From Heterocephalus glaber (taxonomy: Eukaryota; Chordata; Mammalia; Rodentia; Bathyergidae), in the NCBI RefSeq assembly GCF_000247695.1, contig NW_004624732.1, forward strand, positions 23,649,993 to 23,713,992: a stretch of 64,000 nucleotides of DNA, in the 5' to 3' direction. Under the pieces are notes generated by a model. That model had not been told where the DNA came from and did not search any database. It saw only the letters and a program-made list of their open reading frames with translations. Shown in pieces: positions 45,665 through 58,733 of the stretch (positions are counted from its first letter, which is position 1; each line of letters starts with the position of its first letter). The position numbers and the translations under genes are program-made.

Positions 45665-47879
45665 GTTGCCTGTGTGTTTCTGCCGCCCAGAGCCAGGCCA
45701 TCATCTTCCTGCACCAGGGGCTTCGCACATGTTACCTTCACTGGAATACACTGCGCTGTGCTCTGCACCCTGCTCAGGACACAGTCCTAACCATATAGCT
45801 GGCCAGCATGGTAGCCCAGGGTGTTCCTGAGTGAAGCAAGATGCGCACTTTGAAAGCATCCCCCACACCCACTTAGTGTTAAGTTCCTCAGTATTGGAAT
45901 GAGTCACATTGGAGTGTTGGGAGGAACAGGGCATGGTGGATCCATTCTAAATGGATTTGGCCTGTTCAGTCTTCGTGGTGCATACCGTGGCCTGTCTTCA
46001 GCGCAAACTCACCCGAAGCACAGCCGCTGCTGGTTTTACATGTCTGTTTCCATTCTGGACTGCAGATTTCAGAGTAGAACTGTGGCTTTCCTTATGCATC
46101 ACAGCTCCTGGCAGAGTACCTGGGACACAGCCGTGCCTAATGAAGAAATTCTGGGGAGATGAAGGCAGAAAGAAGCACAGGGTGTGTTATTGGCATGCGG
46201 AGCTATATCTTCTCCAGGAGCCTTAGGAGGCTGGTCCAGGCAGGTGCTCCTGCTGACTGCACAGTTTTATCACAGAGTAACAAGAGGATTACTTTGAGAC
46301 TGAATCACCTCTGAGGTGAATCTGTACCCTGGACTTGACCTCTACAGGGATGCTTTGGAGGGTTTGGGCAAGTTTTTTAATTGATACCTCTTGGTAGAAG
46401 CATATTTCTAACCTAGCTTTTTTCTTTTCCTTACAAATGACATGGTTTTTTCCTCCCACCCCCCACCCCAAGAGAATTGTCACTGTGACTGTCCCAAGGT
46501 TTTCTGACTAGAGAGCAGGGGGCAAGTGGATTCTCTCCTTTTGGAATCCACTCTGGGGAAGGTGGTTTGACTGTGCCTCTTTTTGACGTTCAGCCTGAGT
46601 TAGTGGTATCCCTTTCAAGAGCATTTAAAAGAAAATTCTATTCCTAATTCTTCACCCCCACCAGTGTGTTTTTGGAGGGCTTGCTTTTCATCACCCAAAT
46701 GATGAGAGTCTAAATAGCCACATTTGTTGAGTACCTATGGTTTATCCCCCTTCTCCATAATATATGTCTATATATCCTGTTTAATCTACATGAAGTCTTT
46801 TTAGTGTGAAACAGAAATCCATTGGGTTACAAATGACATAGCCCCACTTTAAGTGGTATAAGTAAAAGAGAAAATGTGAAGTCCAGGGGTAGACCTTGCT
46901 TTTCTTGCAGGGACCCAAACCTGGCATTGACGGTGCCTCAACTACCTCACTGCTCCCTGGTTTGCCTTCTTCTGCTTTGTTTTGCACTTAGGTGGGCACC
47001 ATTGTTCTGTTGGCTTCAGCAACTCCAGGCTTGTGTCTGCACACCAAGTCCAGAAGGAGAAGTTCTAGAATTAATTGCTGGGTGGCTCTGGCAGAACTTT
47101 GATTCCTTGCGGGAGCCATAAGTAGAAGGGGATTAATTTCGTAGGCTACACATTGATGGTCCCTGCAGGTAGAAGAGCACCCTCTTTTTTTTTTTTGCAG
47201 ACAAGAAAACAAGCCTGCCTCTTGTTTCTTCATCTTCCCCCTTCCTTCCACCTGTGTCATGAGACTGATTTGGAGGGAAGACAGAGCTGTAACTAATGGC
47301 CTTACCTTAGGACAGACTCAGCCCTCAATGCTATGTTTATTTCTTCAAAAGACCCACTGACCTCTCCCTGGGCTCCTCTGTCATCAGATGTGCCTGCATC
47401 TCTGCTGGGCCTGCTTATTGTCACCTGCTCATTGTCCACAGAGCAGGACATTTTCCACCAGAGACCCAAAGCAGAATGGAGCCTTGCTCTGCCACTGCAG
47501 TGGGCACTGAGCTCTTGCCCAATGTGGACTCTGAGCTCCCACTAGTGGAGCTGTGGGTGGAAGTTTGCTTCATGCTCTCCTGGCATTTCATGTTTCTACC
47601 TGGATTCTGATTTGTTTCCTTGTTACCATTCTTCCCTTTGCAGCTCCGTTTTTAAAGAATTAGTAAAATTGAAGTGAATTTCTAACTTGCCTGTCTCTGC
47701 TCCACCTTCCTCCTCCTTCTGTACCAGGGTATCATTATTGAGATAAAAATGCCAACCTTGCTTTCTGACAGTATGCTCTTAGAATGAAAAGTGATCCCTC
47801 TCTGTATAGCTGGGTCGCATTTCAGGTTCTATTTTTCTGGGAAGAAAAGGGATTACTGGTGCCAAAAGGACAGAAGTAG
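45665..47879. other. Intron, 2.2 kb without recognised features
   Basis: Several overlapping small frames are present on both strands without recognisable domains. A faint MIR-like scrap may lie near 46715-46745. Confidence 0.3.
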
Positions 47880-47974
47880 AGCCAGGCATACTGGCACACG
47901 TCTGTAATCCCAGCATTGAGCCAGGAGGATCACTGTGAATTTGAGGCCAGCCTGGGCTACTTAGTGAGACCCTG

Positions 47975-48005
<31 letters not shown>

Positions 48006-48153
48006 GAGATAGGGTCTTGCTGTATAGTTCAGGCTGGCCTTGAAGTCACTGTATAGCCCAGGCTGGCCTTGAACTCAGGGAGGTAAGAGTGCTAAGATTA
48101 CAGGCGTGTGCCACCATGCCCTGCTGAGTGAGACTCTGTCTTTAAAAAAAAAA
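47880..48153 (+). mobile_element. B1 SINE split by an inverted B1
   Basis: The sense B1 (gccaggcatactggcacacg to gcctgggctacttagtgaga) breaks after cctgtcttt and resumes only as its A-tail. The break is flanked by AGTGAGACCCTGTCTTT (47963-47979) and AGTGAGACTCTGTCTTT (48127-48143). Confidence 0.88.
47980..48126 (-). mobile_element. B1 SINE with internal duplication, antisense, nested
   Basis: A poly(T) run of about 26 nt, then gagatagggtcttgctgtat, caggctggccttgaagtcac, a second caggctggccttgaactcag and gtgccaccatgccctgct. Inserted in the opposite orientation into the sense B1. Confidence 0.9.
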
Positions 48154-48639
48154 GCAAAAGTAGTACTATTTTATCTCCCACTTACCTTCTGTTATGCCAC
48201 TTCCATTGTTAACAGTGTGAAAAATGCCAACATTTCCAGCTGGGCTCTAAATGTTTACATTCCCTGTATCTTGACAAAAGCATTTTTAATTTTGTAAACA
48301 TAGGAGAGGGTGTTTGTTTGTTTGTTTGTTTCAGAATGTGGATATTGAGGATTTTTTTTTTCCCTCACAGAGGCCCATTCAGTAGGACTGGTCCTATTGC
48401 ATAATTGTGCATATTGACTGAATTAGGGGAGATACCTTTACCCCATCTTCATATTTTGATAGAAGAAGGAATGTAGAAACTTGGAAGGAAAATAGTCCTT
48501 TACCAACACAGTCAGTTAGAACAGTGTGGTTTGTATTTTTATACTTTTCTATTTAGGCAACCTACAACTTAGGTTAAAATTATAAGGTAGAAGTACCAGA
48601 TAGGTAAATAATTTAGATAATGAGCCAAATATTTTTAAA
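48154..48639. other. Intron, no feature recognised
   Basis: Includes a (TTTG)n run near 48312-48331. Confidence 0.35.
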
Positions 48640-49545
48640 AGTCTTCTGATCTATGAACATAGAATAATTTTCCTCTATTAGACTGTCTTTCATTAGTCTC
48701 AATGATGTTAGGTAGTTTTTAGTGTATATGTATCTCCTTGTGTTATTGTTAAGTATTTTATTTTTCTTGATGCCATTGTTGAATTGTTTTCTTAATTTCA
48801 CTTTTGGATTATTCATTGCTGGTGTATAGTAAATATTGGTTTATATCCTTCAACCTTATTGAACTCATTATTCTAATTTGTTAGTGAATTCTTTAGCATT
48901 TTCTGTATACAAGATCCAGTCATCTGTAAATAGTTCTTTCTGTCCAGGCTGGACACTTTTTGGGGGGTGGGGTGGTAGTGATACTGGGGTTGGAGCCCAG
49001 GGCTTTTACACATCTCTAACCTCCTCCAACCCCTCTTTAAAAAAATTCATTTTGAGATAGGATCTTGCTAAGTTACTCAGGCTAGGTTTGAACTTGTGAT
49101 CCTTCTGCCTCAGAACATTGATATTACAAGTGTGGCTCAGACTGGGTGTTTTTATTTCTTTTTCTGATCTGGTTGGCTTGCCTAGAACCTCTGGTATGAT
49201 GTTGGATAGAGCGAGTGCACATCTTGCCTCATACCTAATCATAAGGAGAAATGTTTGGGTGATGTGTTTTTGTTTTTCATTGATGATCTTTATCAGGTTG
49301 AGGTAGTTCCCTTCTAATCCCTGTTTGTTGTGTTTTTAGCACGAGAGGGTTTTGTATATTGTCAAATGCTTATACACTGTTCAGAAAGCATGTTGGTTCT
49401 GACTTTGATTATGTTGATGTAATATACTAAATTATTGCATGCTAAGTCAACATTACATTGCTGGGATAAATTGCACCTGCCCATGATAATTGTTTGTATG
49501 TTTCTGGGTTTGGTTTGCTAATTGTATTTAGGAAAAATAAAGGTT
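48640..49545 (-). mobile_element. Ancient L1 ORF2 fragment, antisense, split by SINE
   Basis: ccagtcatctgtaaatagtt, gatctttatcaggttgaggt, acattgctgggataaattgc follow antisense L1 ORF2. A B1-ID composite interrupts it. Confidence 0.55.
48955..49145 (-). mobile_element. B1-ID composite SINE, antisense
   Basis: gatactggggttggagccca (ID part) then gagataggatcttgctaagt and gctaggtttgaacttgtgat (B1 part). Confidence 0.7.
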
Positions 49546-49559
49546 TTGTTTTTTTTTCT

Positions 49560-50277
49560 TCTATTCTCTATTCTCACACCACAACGATCAGCACACAAGA
49601 CTTCTCTGACCACAAAACGTGGGGAGATTTCTCCCCATCAACTCAGCAGTGCTGCAGGAGCCAATACCATTTCTGTGTTCCCTGACCCAATTGACTTCTC
49701 ACATTCAGTACCTGAAGACCATGTCCTGTTCTGTACGTTGAGGGCTCAGTCCGCAGGATGGTCCTCACTTCACTGTAGGGGACAGGGGAAGGGGATGTTA
49801 CCAGAACCTCTGCAGTTAGTCCTGATCTCCTGCGAGCCACGGCAGCACACGGCGAATTACAGGAAAGGTAGAAAAATGAGACTGAGAAGAAGCTCTGATC
49901 AGTGCTGCTCTGGGCAGCAAAGACAAAGCCCCCAGCTTACCACACCTTTTATTCAGTACATTGGGAGAAACAAATGTAACAAATGACTTGCAGAGAGTTC
50001 AATAGCTCACATTGGGATAAACAAGGTGTACTTGCAGAGAGTTCAGTACATCTCCGGCAAACAAGATGTTAATCAGTCCAAGAACAATGAGGAACTGAAC
50101 AGATGTTTGTTCTCCCAGGATGTTTCTTATCCTGGAGAATCACAGCATCACTGGATCACTGAAGTCTCAGTTGTGACCGGAGGCCAAACTGGAGTTATTC
50201 TGTAGCTGGGCTGTAGGCAAGAGAACTAGGCTAACCAAATGATTTATCCCTAGAATTATGTAGCATTGCTCCTGACA
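49560..50277 (-). mobile_element. Endogenous retrovirus LTR, antisense
   Basis: Read on the minus strand it starts TGTCAGGAGCAATGC right after a purine-rich tract (CTGGGGGTGAAG), as a 3' LTR follows a polypurine tract. AATAAAAGG near 49951-49960 is a polyadenylation signal. The U3 carries two copies of acttgcagagagttca (near 49986 and 50030). Probably ERV2-like; the 3' end near 49560 is approximate. Confidence 0.5.
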
Positions 50278-51000
50278 CTTCACCCCCAGTCAAAAGCCTG
50301 GGCCTCCAAACTTATGACTGACCAGCTACAAATCAGAGTTCCCGTGATCCTCTCTCCTCAGGCGAGAGTAGCTCAGAGAACTCAAGAAAACACTATACTT
50401 AACATTTCCTGGTTTATACTATAAACCAGGATTCAAATATGCAGCCAGATGAAGAGATAGGGCAAGGCCTGGAAAGGTCCCAAGCACAGAAGCTTCTATC
50501 CCCAGGGTCTTGGGGGTCTGCCACTCTCCATGGGTGTGCATGAGTTCTTGTTCACCTTTCTGCAGCCCTTCCCATGTCCACTGTCCAGAAGGTCCCAAAA
50601 TCTAGTCCTTTAGGTTTTCCATGGAGATTTTACTATACAGTCAAGATTGGAGCAAGGGCAACTGTGTAGAAATGAGATGAGATGAAAGGGGTGATCTAGT
50701 GTTGATAGTCTGAGTGGGGAAGCCCAGGATTGCCAGACTCTTCAGATTCTTGGCTTCACTGGACAGCATTTCTTTCTCATGTCTCAGGACAAAATGCCTT
50801 CAGAAGCAGGGCTCGAAAGGGAATGTAGAAGAATTTCTTTATGACCAGCTTTAACAGAAAGACAGGAAGATTGGGGTATATTTTTACTTTCTAGGTTCTG
50901 CTTTGGGGAAGAGAAATTCTAGTTTCTGTGGCCTGCCTTATGAAGAGCAAAGAGCAGGTTGGCGGAGGGCAGGAGAAAGAGAGAGAGAAAAGAGAAGAGG
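50278..51000 (-). mobile_element. Possible internal remnant upstream of the LTR
   Basis: The region adjoining the presumed polypurine tract may be the decayed 3' internal part of the same provirus. No reading frame or motif could be recognised, so this is an inference from position alone. Confidence 0.25.
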
Positions 51001-51284
51001 AGGGGAGTGGGTGGTACGACTGATTGACTGATTTTGCATTCTGAGGCCTATAACATTCTAACATTATTCTACTTGCTCAGGAAACAGCAAGGGTTAGTGG
51101 AGTAATGAGCATAAAAAGATACAATGTTTCTATGTTTAAAAATACACAGTTTTCTTAAGTAAGTAAACATCTGTTACAAGAATTATACAAAATGATACAT
51201 AGAAAGCACATTGCCCAGCACATACTAAGTGACCGCCATATGTGAATATGTTTTGGGTGGTGGTCATTTGATGTTACAGCTGAA

Positions 51285-51450
51285 ACCGTATGCTCTAGAG
51301 TCAGACACACTTGGATTTGAATCCTGGCTTCATCTGTCTTCTTGTTACCTATGTGATTTGGGGCAAATTATATCTGTTTTAAGACTGAAGTAGGAGTAGT
51401 ATTTTCCTCTTCTGGTTGTCAGGAGGATTTAATGAGAACAGTTATATAGT
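51285..51450 (+). mobile_element. MIR SINE
   Basis: ctctagagtcagacacactt, ggatttgaatcctggcttca, gtgatttggggcaaattata and gtcaggaggatttaatgaga follow the MIR consensus in order. Confidence 0.82.
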
Positions 51451-52122
51451 TCTTGTTACTTTTTAAACATATTGACTATAGTAGTATTAAAATTGAAAAC
51501 AATAGAGCTGCTAATAGGAAGTTGATTATATATACTGTGTGTTAACAGTATAATAAAATTAGCCTTTAAAACAGATTAGATTAATATAGAAAAATATTTA
51601 CTAAATATTGTTAGTGGGAAATGTAGTTTTTGTGAATGTGTGTATAAAGTTGATGTTTATGAATGTCTAGAGCAGTCCCCAGTGTAGTGATGTGGGAGTT
51701 GGTGCGACCTTCAAGTCCATGGGGTGATGTCAGTGGGATGGATCAAGGCTCTTCGTGAGTAGTTCCCTCCAGAGTGGTGATGATACATAGACTGGCTCCT
51801 CCCAACCCTCTGGCTACCTCTCTTGCCATGTGGTCACTTGGACACACTTTCAGTACTGTGCCATTCACCATGCTAGGATGCAGCCAATGTGGTCCTCCCC
51901 AGAGGCCAACAGCTTTCAGCTGCGTAAACTTGTTTCTTAATAAAGTACCCAGCCTAAGTTACTACTATGTGTTGTCCCAGGCTCTGTTCTAGGTGTTAAA
52001 AATACCAGGAACATGAAGTGGTCCCTACCCTAGGGACAGAGAAGCAGCACATATCTGTAGACAACTAATTCTGGAGTGAGATGGAGTAAATGGTACATGT
52101 GTGGCATGTAGTACAGAGAAGG
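51451..52122. other. Intron, no feature recognised
   Basis: No repeat or exon seen. Confidence 0.35.
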
Positions 52123-52139
52123 GCACAGCCAGTTTCTTT

Positions 52140-52560
52140 TTTTAAAAAATTCTTTTATTGGTACATTTTAGGTATACAATACATTTATATTTATCATTGG
52201 GTGTTTGTGCCTGTACATGATATATCTTGGTTCTTATTTTTCCCCCATTACCTGTGCGCCCTTCACCCCCTCCACCCTTCCCATTTACACAGATTTTGTT
52301 TCCATTTTTTTTATTTTCTCATTATTTTTCCTTTCCCTTTTTCCCCTTCCCCTCCCACCACCCCTACACCTTTGGACCTTTTCGTATTTCAAATTATCAA
52401 TTATTCATTTTAATCATTTTAATCCTTATTTACACTTTCGTTTTTTCACACTAGAAAAACTACTTGGTATTTACACATGTGACCTATTTATTTCACTTAA
52501 GAGTGTGGCCTCAATATGCATCCATTTAGCTATATATATCTCTAGTTTCTCATTCTTTAC
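52140..52560 (-). mobile_element. 5'-truncated L1 tail (3' UTR only), antisense
   Basis: Closely related to the tails at 22710 and 24730 (ggtacattttaggtatacaa, catgatatatcttggttctt). GCACAGCCAGTTTCTTT (52123-52139) and GCACAGCTAGTTTCTTT (52561-52577) form a 17-bp duplication with one change. Confidence 0.9.
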
Positions 52561-52577
52561 GCACAGCTAGTTTCTTT

Positions 52578-55009
52578 ATTGACAGAGCTGGGCTGCATCT
52601 CAGAGGAGCTAAGGACAGTAGGCTGTGTTTTCTAGAACATAGAGGGATGTGTTGGGCAGACAGTACAAGACTTACAGATGGCAGAAACAGCCTTTGCAAA
52701 GCCTGAAGCTGTACAAGATCAAGCCGGAGGAAATCTTGGGATATTTTCCAAAAGGAGCCAAGCTTTGTACTTATTATCCTATCTCTGTGCTTCTTCCTCT
52801 TGGGAATGCTAATTATATCCTAGTTATTAGACAGCTTTGCTACTTTCCCCCTTGAAGGAGAATTTCAGTAACAAGGAGAGGGTGAATTGGAAAGCCTGTC
52901 AGGAATATCACAAGCCTCCAAAGTGCCCCGATGGAGTGAAGCAGAGAGAAGCCTTGTCTTTCCTTTGGACAGTGAGGCATCTGTTCCCCCTTGGAAGGCT
53001 TGGCTTTTGGCTTGGCCTGGCCTTCCTGCAGTTAGCAGTGAACAGGTATTTTTTAGTTTCTGGGATGTTTTGTAGGTACTTATAGACAAATGTTTAAATT
53101 TCCCAAATGAACAGTATGTTCTAGAGATTGTAATTCCAAGTTCCAGACACCAGGCTTGAAGTCTGTCTTTATCTTCATATTGAAACCTATAGGTAGTTTC
53201 TTTCCCTGACCTGTGTGCTTACAGTTCCATTCTGAGGCCGCTGGGCTCTGCTGGAACATCTCTAGGGACCTGAGCATCTTGCACAGCAGAAGCCACTGAA
53301 GGGGCTGGTACTGGTCTCCCGGGCTAGTTCTGACATTCTGCAGCCGTCTCAGTATGCAGACTACAGTGATAGACATGTTCAGCTCTCCAGGTCTGCTGGT
53401 TTGCTTTTTAAGTCCGTGGATGACTGTGTTTGTACCCCAGCCTTTTTGTTTTTTTCCAAGGATTCTCTCTGCTGGGTTTTAAATCTTCTTTTTTGTCATT
53501 AGTTCTTTGAGGCAAGCTGTTTTGCTACTATTTTTTTCTTTCACTGTCTTAATGGCATTGCCAAGAGTGGGGTGATTGAGGGTTGGATGAAATGCTAGTG
53601 TCATTCTGTAGAAACTTCGTGAATCATTTTTAGGTGTTTTGTCACAGTCCTTTATAAGGAGGAATGGAGCTCAGGTGATTTTATGAAGATGAAAGGAGGT
53701 GATGGTGGCTGGGAATTGAAAGCTTGGATGAGGTTACAGCAGGTTTCTATTCTCTGACAATCAGATGAAAGAAGTGGTGGTGGAAGATTCTTAGTGATGC
53801 TTAAAGACAGAATTATTTCTTTAGGCTCAGAAAGAACTTATCCTTTTGTAAGATTTTTCTGTGTGTAACATTTGTTGTATTGTGTGATAAAATTTAAACT
53901 ACAAGCTTGCACAGTTAAAACTACTCATTTTCAGTCTTTGCCTCCTTGCTCTAGAAGTGGTATGTTATTAACACATAACCTGCTTAGCTAAAAAGCCTAC
54001 AGAAAATGGGAATTTAAATGGCTAAGAAGTTACATGTGCATTGATATAATGGAGAAATGCTGAAATATGTTAGAACCTGGGGCTGTGAGACTCCATTCAG
54101 GATAGGTTATGCACCCACTCCACCCAGATCTGGTTTATTTGACCAGTTAAGGAGTGACCCATTCTGTGTAAGGGAATTTCCAGGTTAACTGAAACTGGTA
54201 CCTTTCTGATGACCCAGTCTTCCTTTTAATTTGGTTTAATTTTGGGGTGTTCAAAAAACCTGGGATAATCTGGGCTAAACTCCAACAATAAGTTACACAC
54301 ATTTTCAAACCGCAGCCTCCATTGTATTTTATCCTCCAAACATCTTTTTAGGTAAAGTATCCCTAAATTTAAAGCAGTGTGTCCAGTTGTTAATCTGGAA
54401 ACTAAATATACTCTTTTTCCTGAATTTCCAATTCAGACAGGAAATATGAATTAGTCTTTTCATTAGTCAACAGACTACATGAAAAGTAATTGCATTTCAT
54501 GTTGAAGGTGCAGGGTCATTCTTACAAGCACCTGCTCCTATGCTGTTAAATTGCATAGCTGTCACTTGATCCTTGTACCGTCATACATTCTAAGCAAGTT
54601 GGGTTTGCAGGCTTTTCTATATATGTGCTTGCTTTCTATAGTTTCTATTTAGTGATCAGGCTTTCAACTGTCACTTCTTATTACCATCACTTTGCTTAAC
54701 TCCTGTGTAATTAGTTGCTTCTAATCTGCTGAGGAAATCAGATAAGTATGCTTGTTAGATTTGTTTCCAAAGGGTAAATAAAAAGACCAAGTAGGACCCT
54801 ACATTGGCTGCTTAGTAAGCCTTCTTCTGTTGAGAATTATTTCCATTCAGATATGGGCTATGAATGGTCTGCCTTCTCGGTGCAGTTTGATTAATGTGAT
54901 ATCTTCAGTCTTGGGGAAAGTATGTTAACTTCCAAAAGTGTACTCTTTTTGAGGACAGAAACGGAACGACTTCTGTTTTCTTCATTCCTTATCTTCCCTG
55001 TCATTTTTT
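52578..55009. other. Intron, 2.4 kb repeat-poor stretch
   Basis: No recognised repeat, exon or RNA gene; small frames look like chance. Confidence 0.35.
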
Positions 55010-55106
55010 TGTTTTTGTTTTTGTTTTTGGTACTGGGGATCAAACTCGGGTCCTTGCGCTTGTGGAGCAGGTGGCAGAACCACTGAGCTAAATCCCCGGC
55101 CCTTCT
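55010..55106 (-). mobile_element. ID SINE, antisense
   Basis: TTTTTG-rich tail, then gggatcaaactcgggtcctt to ctaaatccccggccc. CTGTCATTTTTT flanks both sides (54998-55009 and 55107-55118). Confidence 0.92.
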
Positions 55107-55289
55107 CTGTCATTTTTTGCATGACATCTAGTACAGCAACACAGATATCCCCCTCATGATTTCTCTGACCACCAAGTTATCTGCCCAGAACACAAGAATA
55201 TAAATAGAATGAAGAGTAAACATTTGGATACTCTATTTTAGCTTTGAACAAGTATTTTTTTTCGAGAAATGAAAATATGGGGAGATCAA

Positions 55290-56130
55290 GTGTGAGGAAA
55301 AAGTCTTGTATTTATCCACATATTATCTCTATTGCTTTCCCTGTCTTTATGTAAATCCATGTTTCCAATTGGTATCATTTTTCTTTTGCCTGAAGATCTT
55401 CCTTAACATTTTTTTGAAGCTCAGGTCTGCTAGTGACAAATTCTTTGAATAATTATTATTTTGGCTTTATTCTCAAAAATGTATTTTTACTGGATACAGA
55501 CTATTAGGTTAATACTTTTCTTTCATCTTTTAAAGATGTCATTCCATTATCTTCTGGTTTGAAGGATTTCCGATGAAGTCTACTGTTGTTTCTATGTTTC
55601 ACCTTCTCTATGTAATGTGTATGTAATGTCAATGTGTCTTTTTTTTCCTATGGCTACTTTTCTGTGATTTTGAGCAGTTTAATGATAATGTACCACAATA
55701 TGATTTTCATTGTGTGTATCATGCTTGATGTTTTAGCTTCCTGGATACATGAGTTCATAGTTTACATTAAATTTGGAAAGATTTTGGCCATCGTGTCTAA
55801 GTCTTTTTCTGTGCCCACCCTCCTCCCAACCCTGCTGGGAGTGCAATTTCATGTGTGTTAGACTGCATAGTATTAACCTACGATGAGATTGTAAGATTTT
55901 TTTTCTTTTATGTATTTTTATCAGCCTATTTTATTTCTGTGTTTAATATTAGACACATTTTATTGCTATGCAGATCTGTCTAACCCTGTTGAGGCCCATT
56001 TTTTTAAGCTCTGATAGGACGTTTAATGCATCCTTGACGCTAGAAAGGCCTGACCTCACTGAAGTCTCTGTGAGATATCTTGGGTGATTCACCAAAACCA
56101 TTTTGTTACATCAAAGTGCAATGGCTCAAT
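55290..56130 (-). mobile_element. Ancient L1-like fragment, antisense
   Basis: gctcaggtctgctagtgaca, attatcttctggtttgaagg, gattttgagcagtttaatga, gttttagcttcctggatac follow a known antisense stretch of old L1 elements. Confidence 0.45.
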
Positions 56131-56177
56131 GTTACAGCCAAGTGTTACAATTCTGTGTCATAGCCATGTGTTTTGGC

Positions 56178-56561
56178 TGTGTCACAGCTATCTGAAGGTC
56201 TCTGGAGACAAAAAAAAACTGAGGGCAGCACTCATATGGAGAGAACCTTTATTATGCTGGTGAGCTCAGAGGAGTTCATTCTCCGAAGTCTGAGCCGGGA
56301 GCAGAAATGGAAGCAGCCTTATATAGAGATCTGTGGGGTAGAGGGGTGGGCCCACATACCAGGTAAGCATGCTCACAGAAGTGGGAGGGCAGAGTTATAG
56401 AATATTCTTGAAACTTATGCCAGGCAAGGATGCTCATAAAACCGAGAGGGCGGAGTTAACAGAACATTCCTGAAACATCTGGTAGGAACATCCTGCCGCT
56501 CAGTTACATTGCTTGAACTGAACATCTTATGGCAAAAACACCTGGAAGGAGGCAGCAGACA
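56178..56561 (-). mobile_element. Endogenous retrovirus solo LTR, antisense
   Basis: On the minus strand it starts TGTCTGCTGCCTCCTTCC, has a TATA box (CTATATAAGG near 56320) and a polyadenylation signal (AATAAAGG near 56250). The U3 holds an imperfect 62-bp tandem duplication (56358-56416 and 56420-56477). Probably ERV2-like. No adjoining viral genes; ends approximate. Confidence 0.65.
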
Positions 56562-58331
56562 AAGCCCTACCCTGTTGTGCATTATTTCCTTATCAATTTC
56601 ACTGTGGCTGATTGAAGCCTGAACATCTGCATACTTTGTATAAACTTTGGGAATTGTTCTGGTCCTTTTTTTTTTGCTCTGTTTTGTGGAAGTTTGCTTA
56701 CACATGTAAGATCTAGAACTTGGGACTTTTTTTTTTTTTTTAAGTTCTTTCAATATGTAGCCTCCTTTTTGGTAGAACTCTCTTCTGTCATTTCTATGCA
56801 TCCCAGCCTCCCTCAGCTGTTTTTCATTTTCTCAACTTGGAAGGCTACCAGGTTTAACTTGGGTTCCCTTTCCCTGTGCTTGACCGAAAGTTGGATAGTT
56901 GTAGAGCTTTTTTCATCTCCTTTCAGGATCAAAGTTCTGCAGTACCCATTGTCAAATATCTGCAGCTGTTTTATATATTATGGTTGATTTTCTAGCTATT
57001 TACTGGAAGCAGTTAAGTCTAGTGTTCACTATTCCATCATTGCTATAAGCAGAAATCCCAAGAATTCCATTAAAATTATTGAAAATAATTCTTAAGTCAC
57101 TGATTACAGTTCTTAGGGCATGCCTCTGTGGCATGTTAGAGGACTAAGCCAGGCTTAATTGACATTAATTTTTTAGTGAAGTACAGTAGTGTTCTCATCG
57201 CCCCCATTCATTTTTTACTCTTTCCACAGAATGGAATTGTTCTTGCCTGAAAGCAGAATAATGATTGCAGATAGGTAATATGGTGGCATAAGTGCTCTTA
57301 CAGCTCTTCAGAGGACAGATAGGCTGAGATCAGATTTTGTCACTGCAAATGCTGGCATGCTCGCTGGGTGACCTCTCCTTGTTTCATACTTGTCTTTTAC
57401 ATTGGGTCTCAGTTTTACTCTTGGGGAGGGCCTGGTAAATGTGGTCTGCAGTTTATGACTCATCTTCTAAATCCTCTTGGAACTGTATTGTATGCCACTA
57501 GAACACTGCATTATGAACCAGCAAGAAACTGATGTATGGATTAAATGAAGCAGGTTGAAGCAGGATAAGACAATCTGGGATCCTTAATTAAAGGCACTTT
57601 GCATATGCGTATGGGTTTGTAAAGCTGTGTCTCCCCCTCCCTTCCATAGTGAATAAAATAAGCCATACAATTTGAAATGCTTTATTGGTGAGCTATAAGG
57701 ACCAGTGGGACCATGAGTAAACACAAGATTTGGTTGTTGATAGTTTAGGTAGGAAGCAAGCAGATCAAGAAAAACAGTGGTATTCATATCTATTGTTGGC
57801 TTTCTTTTTGTGGTTAAAATTTTTCTTCAGACCTGTTAGTAATGATCTAACCCCTTTCCAGAAATTATTAATATTGCCTGGTACAGATGTGATTTTTTTT
57901 TAATCACTTCAAGTTTATTTAGCCTCCTGTGTAACTCACACTTGGTAGATAAGCCCTTGTTATTTGGTATATAAACATGATAGCTTTAATTTTATATCAT
58001 TAAAATGTCATTTATAAATACATTGATTTCTGAGAACTCAGAAGTGCTTTTTCTTTTTACTTTTAAATGCAACTTGAAGAATAAAGCACTGATTGGACCC
58101 ACAGATATTTTAAAGTTAATGAGCTTATGGAAAAACGTTCAACTTTATTGAAAGAGAAGTGTAACGAAGAAGGTGGTTTTTTTTGGTTAAAGTTAAAGTG
58201 GTTGGAGTTTAAAAATGATAATTTAACTCAGTGTTGGTAAGGATGTGGTAAAATGGGTACTTCTCTGAATTTCTGGGGAAAAAAATGTACCTCTTTATAG
58301 ATAAATTTGGCAGTAAATATCAGATACTTTT
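56562..58331. other. Intron, 1.8 kb without recognised features
   Basis: No repeat or exon recognised. A poly(T) run lies near 56728-56742. Confidence 0.35.
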
Positions 58332-58411
58332 TTTTTTGGTACCGGGGATCGAACTTGGGTTCTTGCGCTTGCATAGCAAGCAGCCAAACCACTGAGCTAA
58401 ATCCCCAGCCC
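58332..58411 (-). mobile_element. ID SINE, antisense, young
   Basis: Complete unit; AATATCAGATACTTTT at 58316-58331 and 58412-58427 is a perfect 16-bp duplication. Confidence 0.95.
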
Positions 58412-58618
58412 AATATCAGATACTTTTGACTCAGGAATATTGTTTCCAGGGGTTTCTTTTTTAAAACTGTTTGAAATTCAGTTGTAGAAAGATGATTATT
58501 TTAGGATTATTTTTAAGGATAAGATATCAGAAACAACCCAGATATCTAACGAGTGTTTCAGTTGTTGCATTTTGTAATTATGAAGTACCTTAAGATGGTG
58601 TTTATAAAAATATTTGGT

Positions 58619-58716
58619 TTTTTTGTTTGTTTGGTTTTTTTGTTACCAGGGCTCGAACTCGGGTCCTTGCACTTGCGCAGCAGGCAGCAAAACCACTGAG
58701 CTAAATCCCCGGCCCC
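58619..58716 (-). mobile_element. ID SINE, antisense, young
   Basis: Complete unit with a TTTG-rich tail; TTATAAAAATATTTGGT at 58602-58618 and 58717-58733 is a perfect 17-bp duplication. Confidence 0.95.
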
Positions 58717-58733
58717 TTATAAAAATATTTGGT

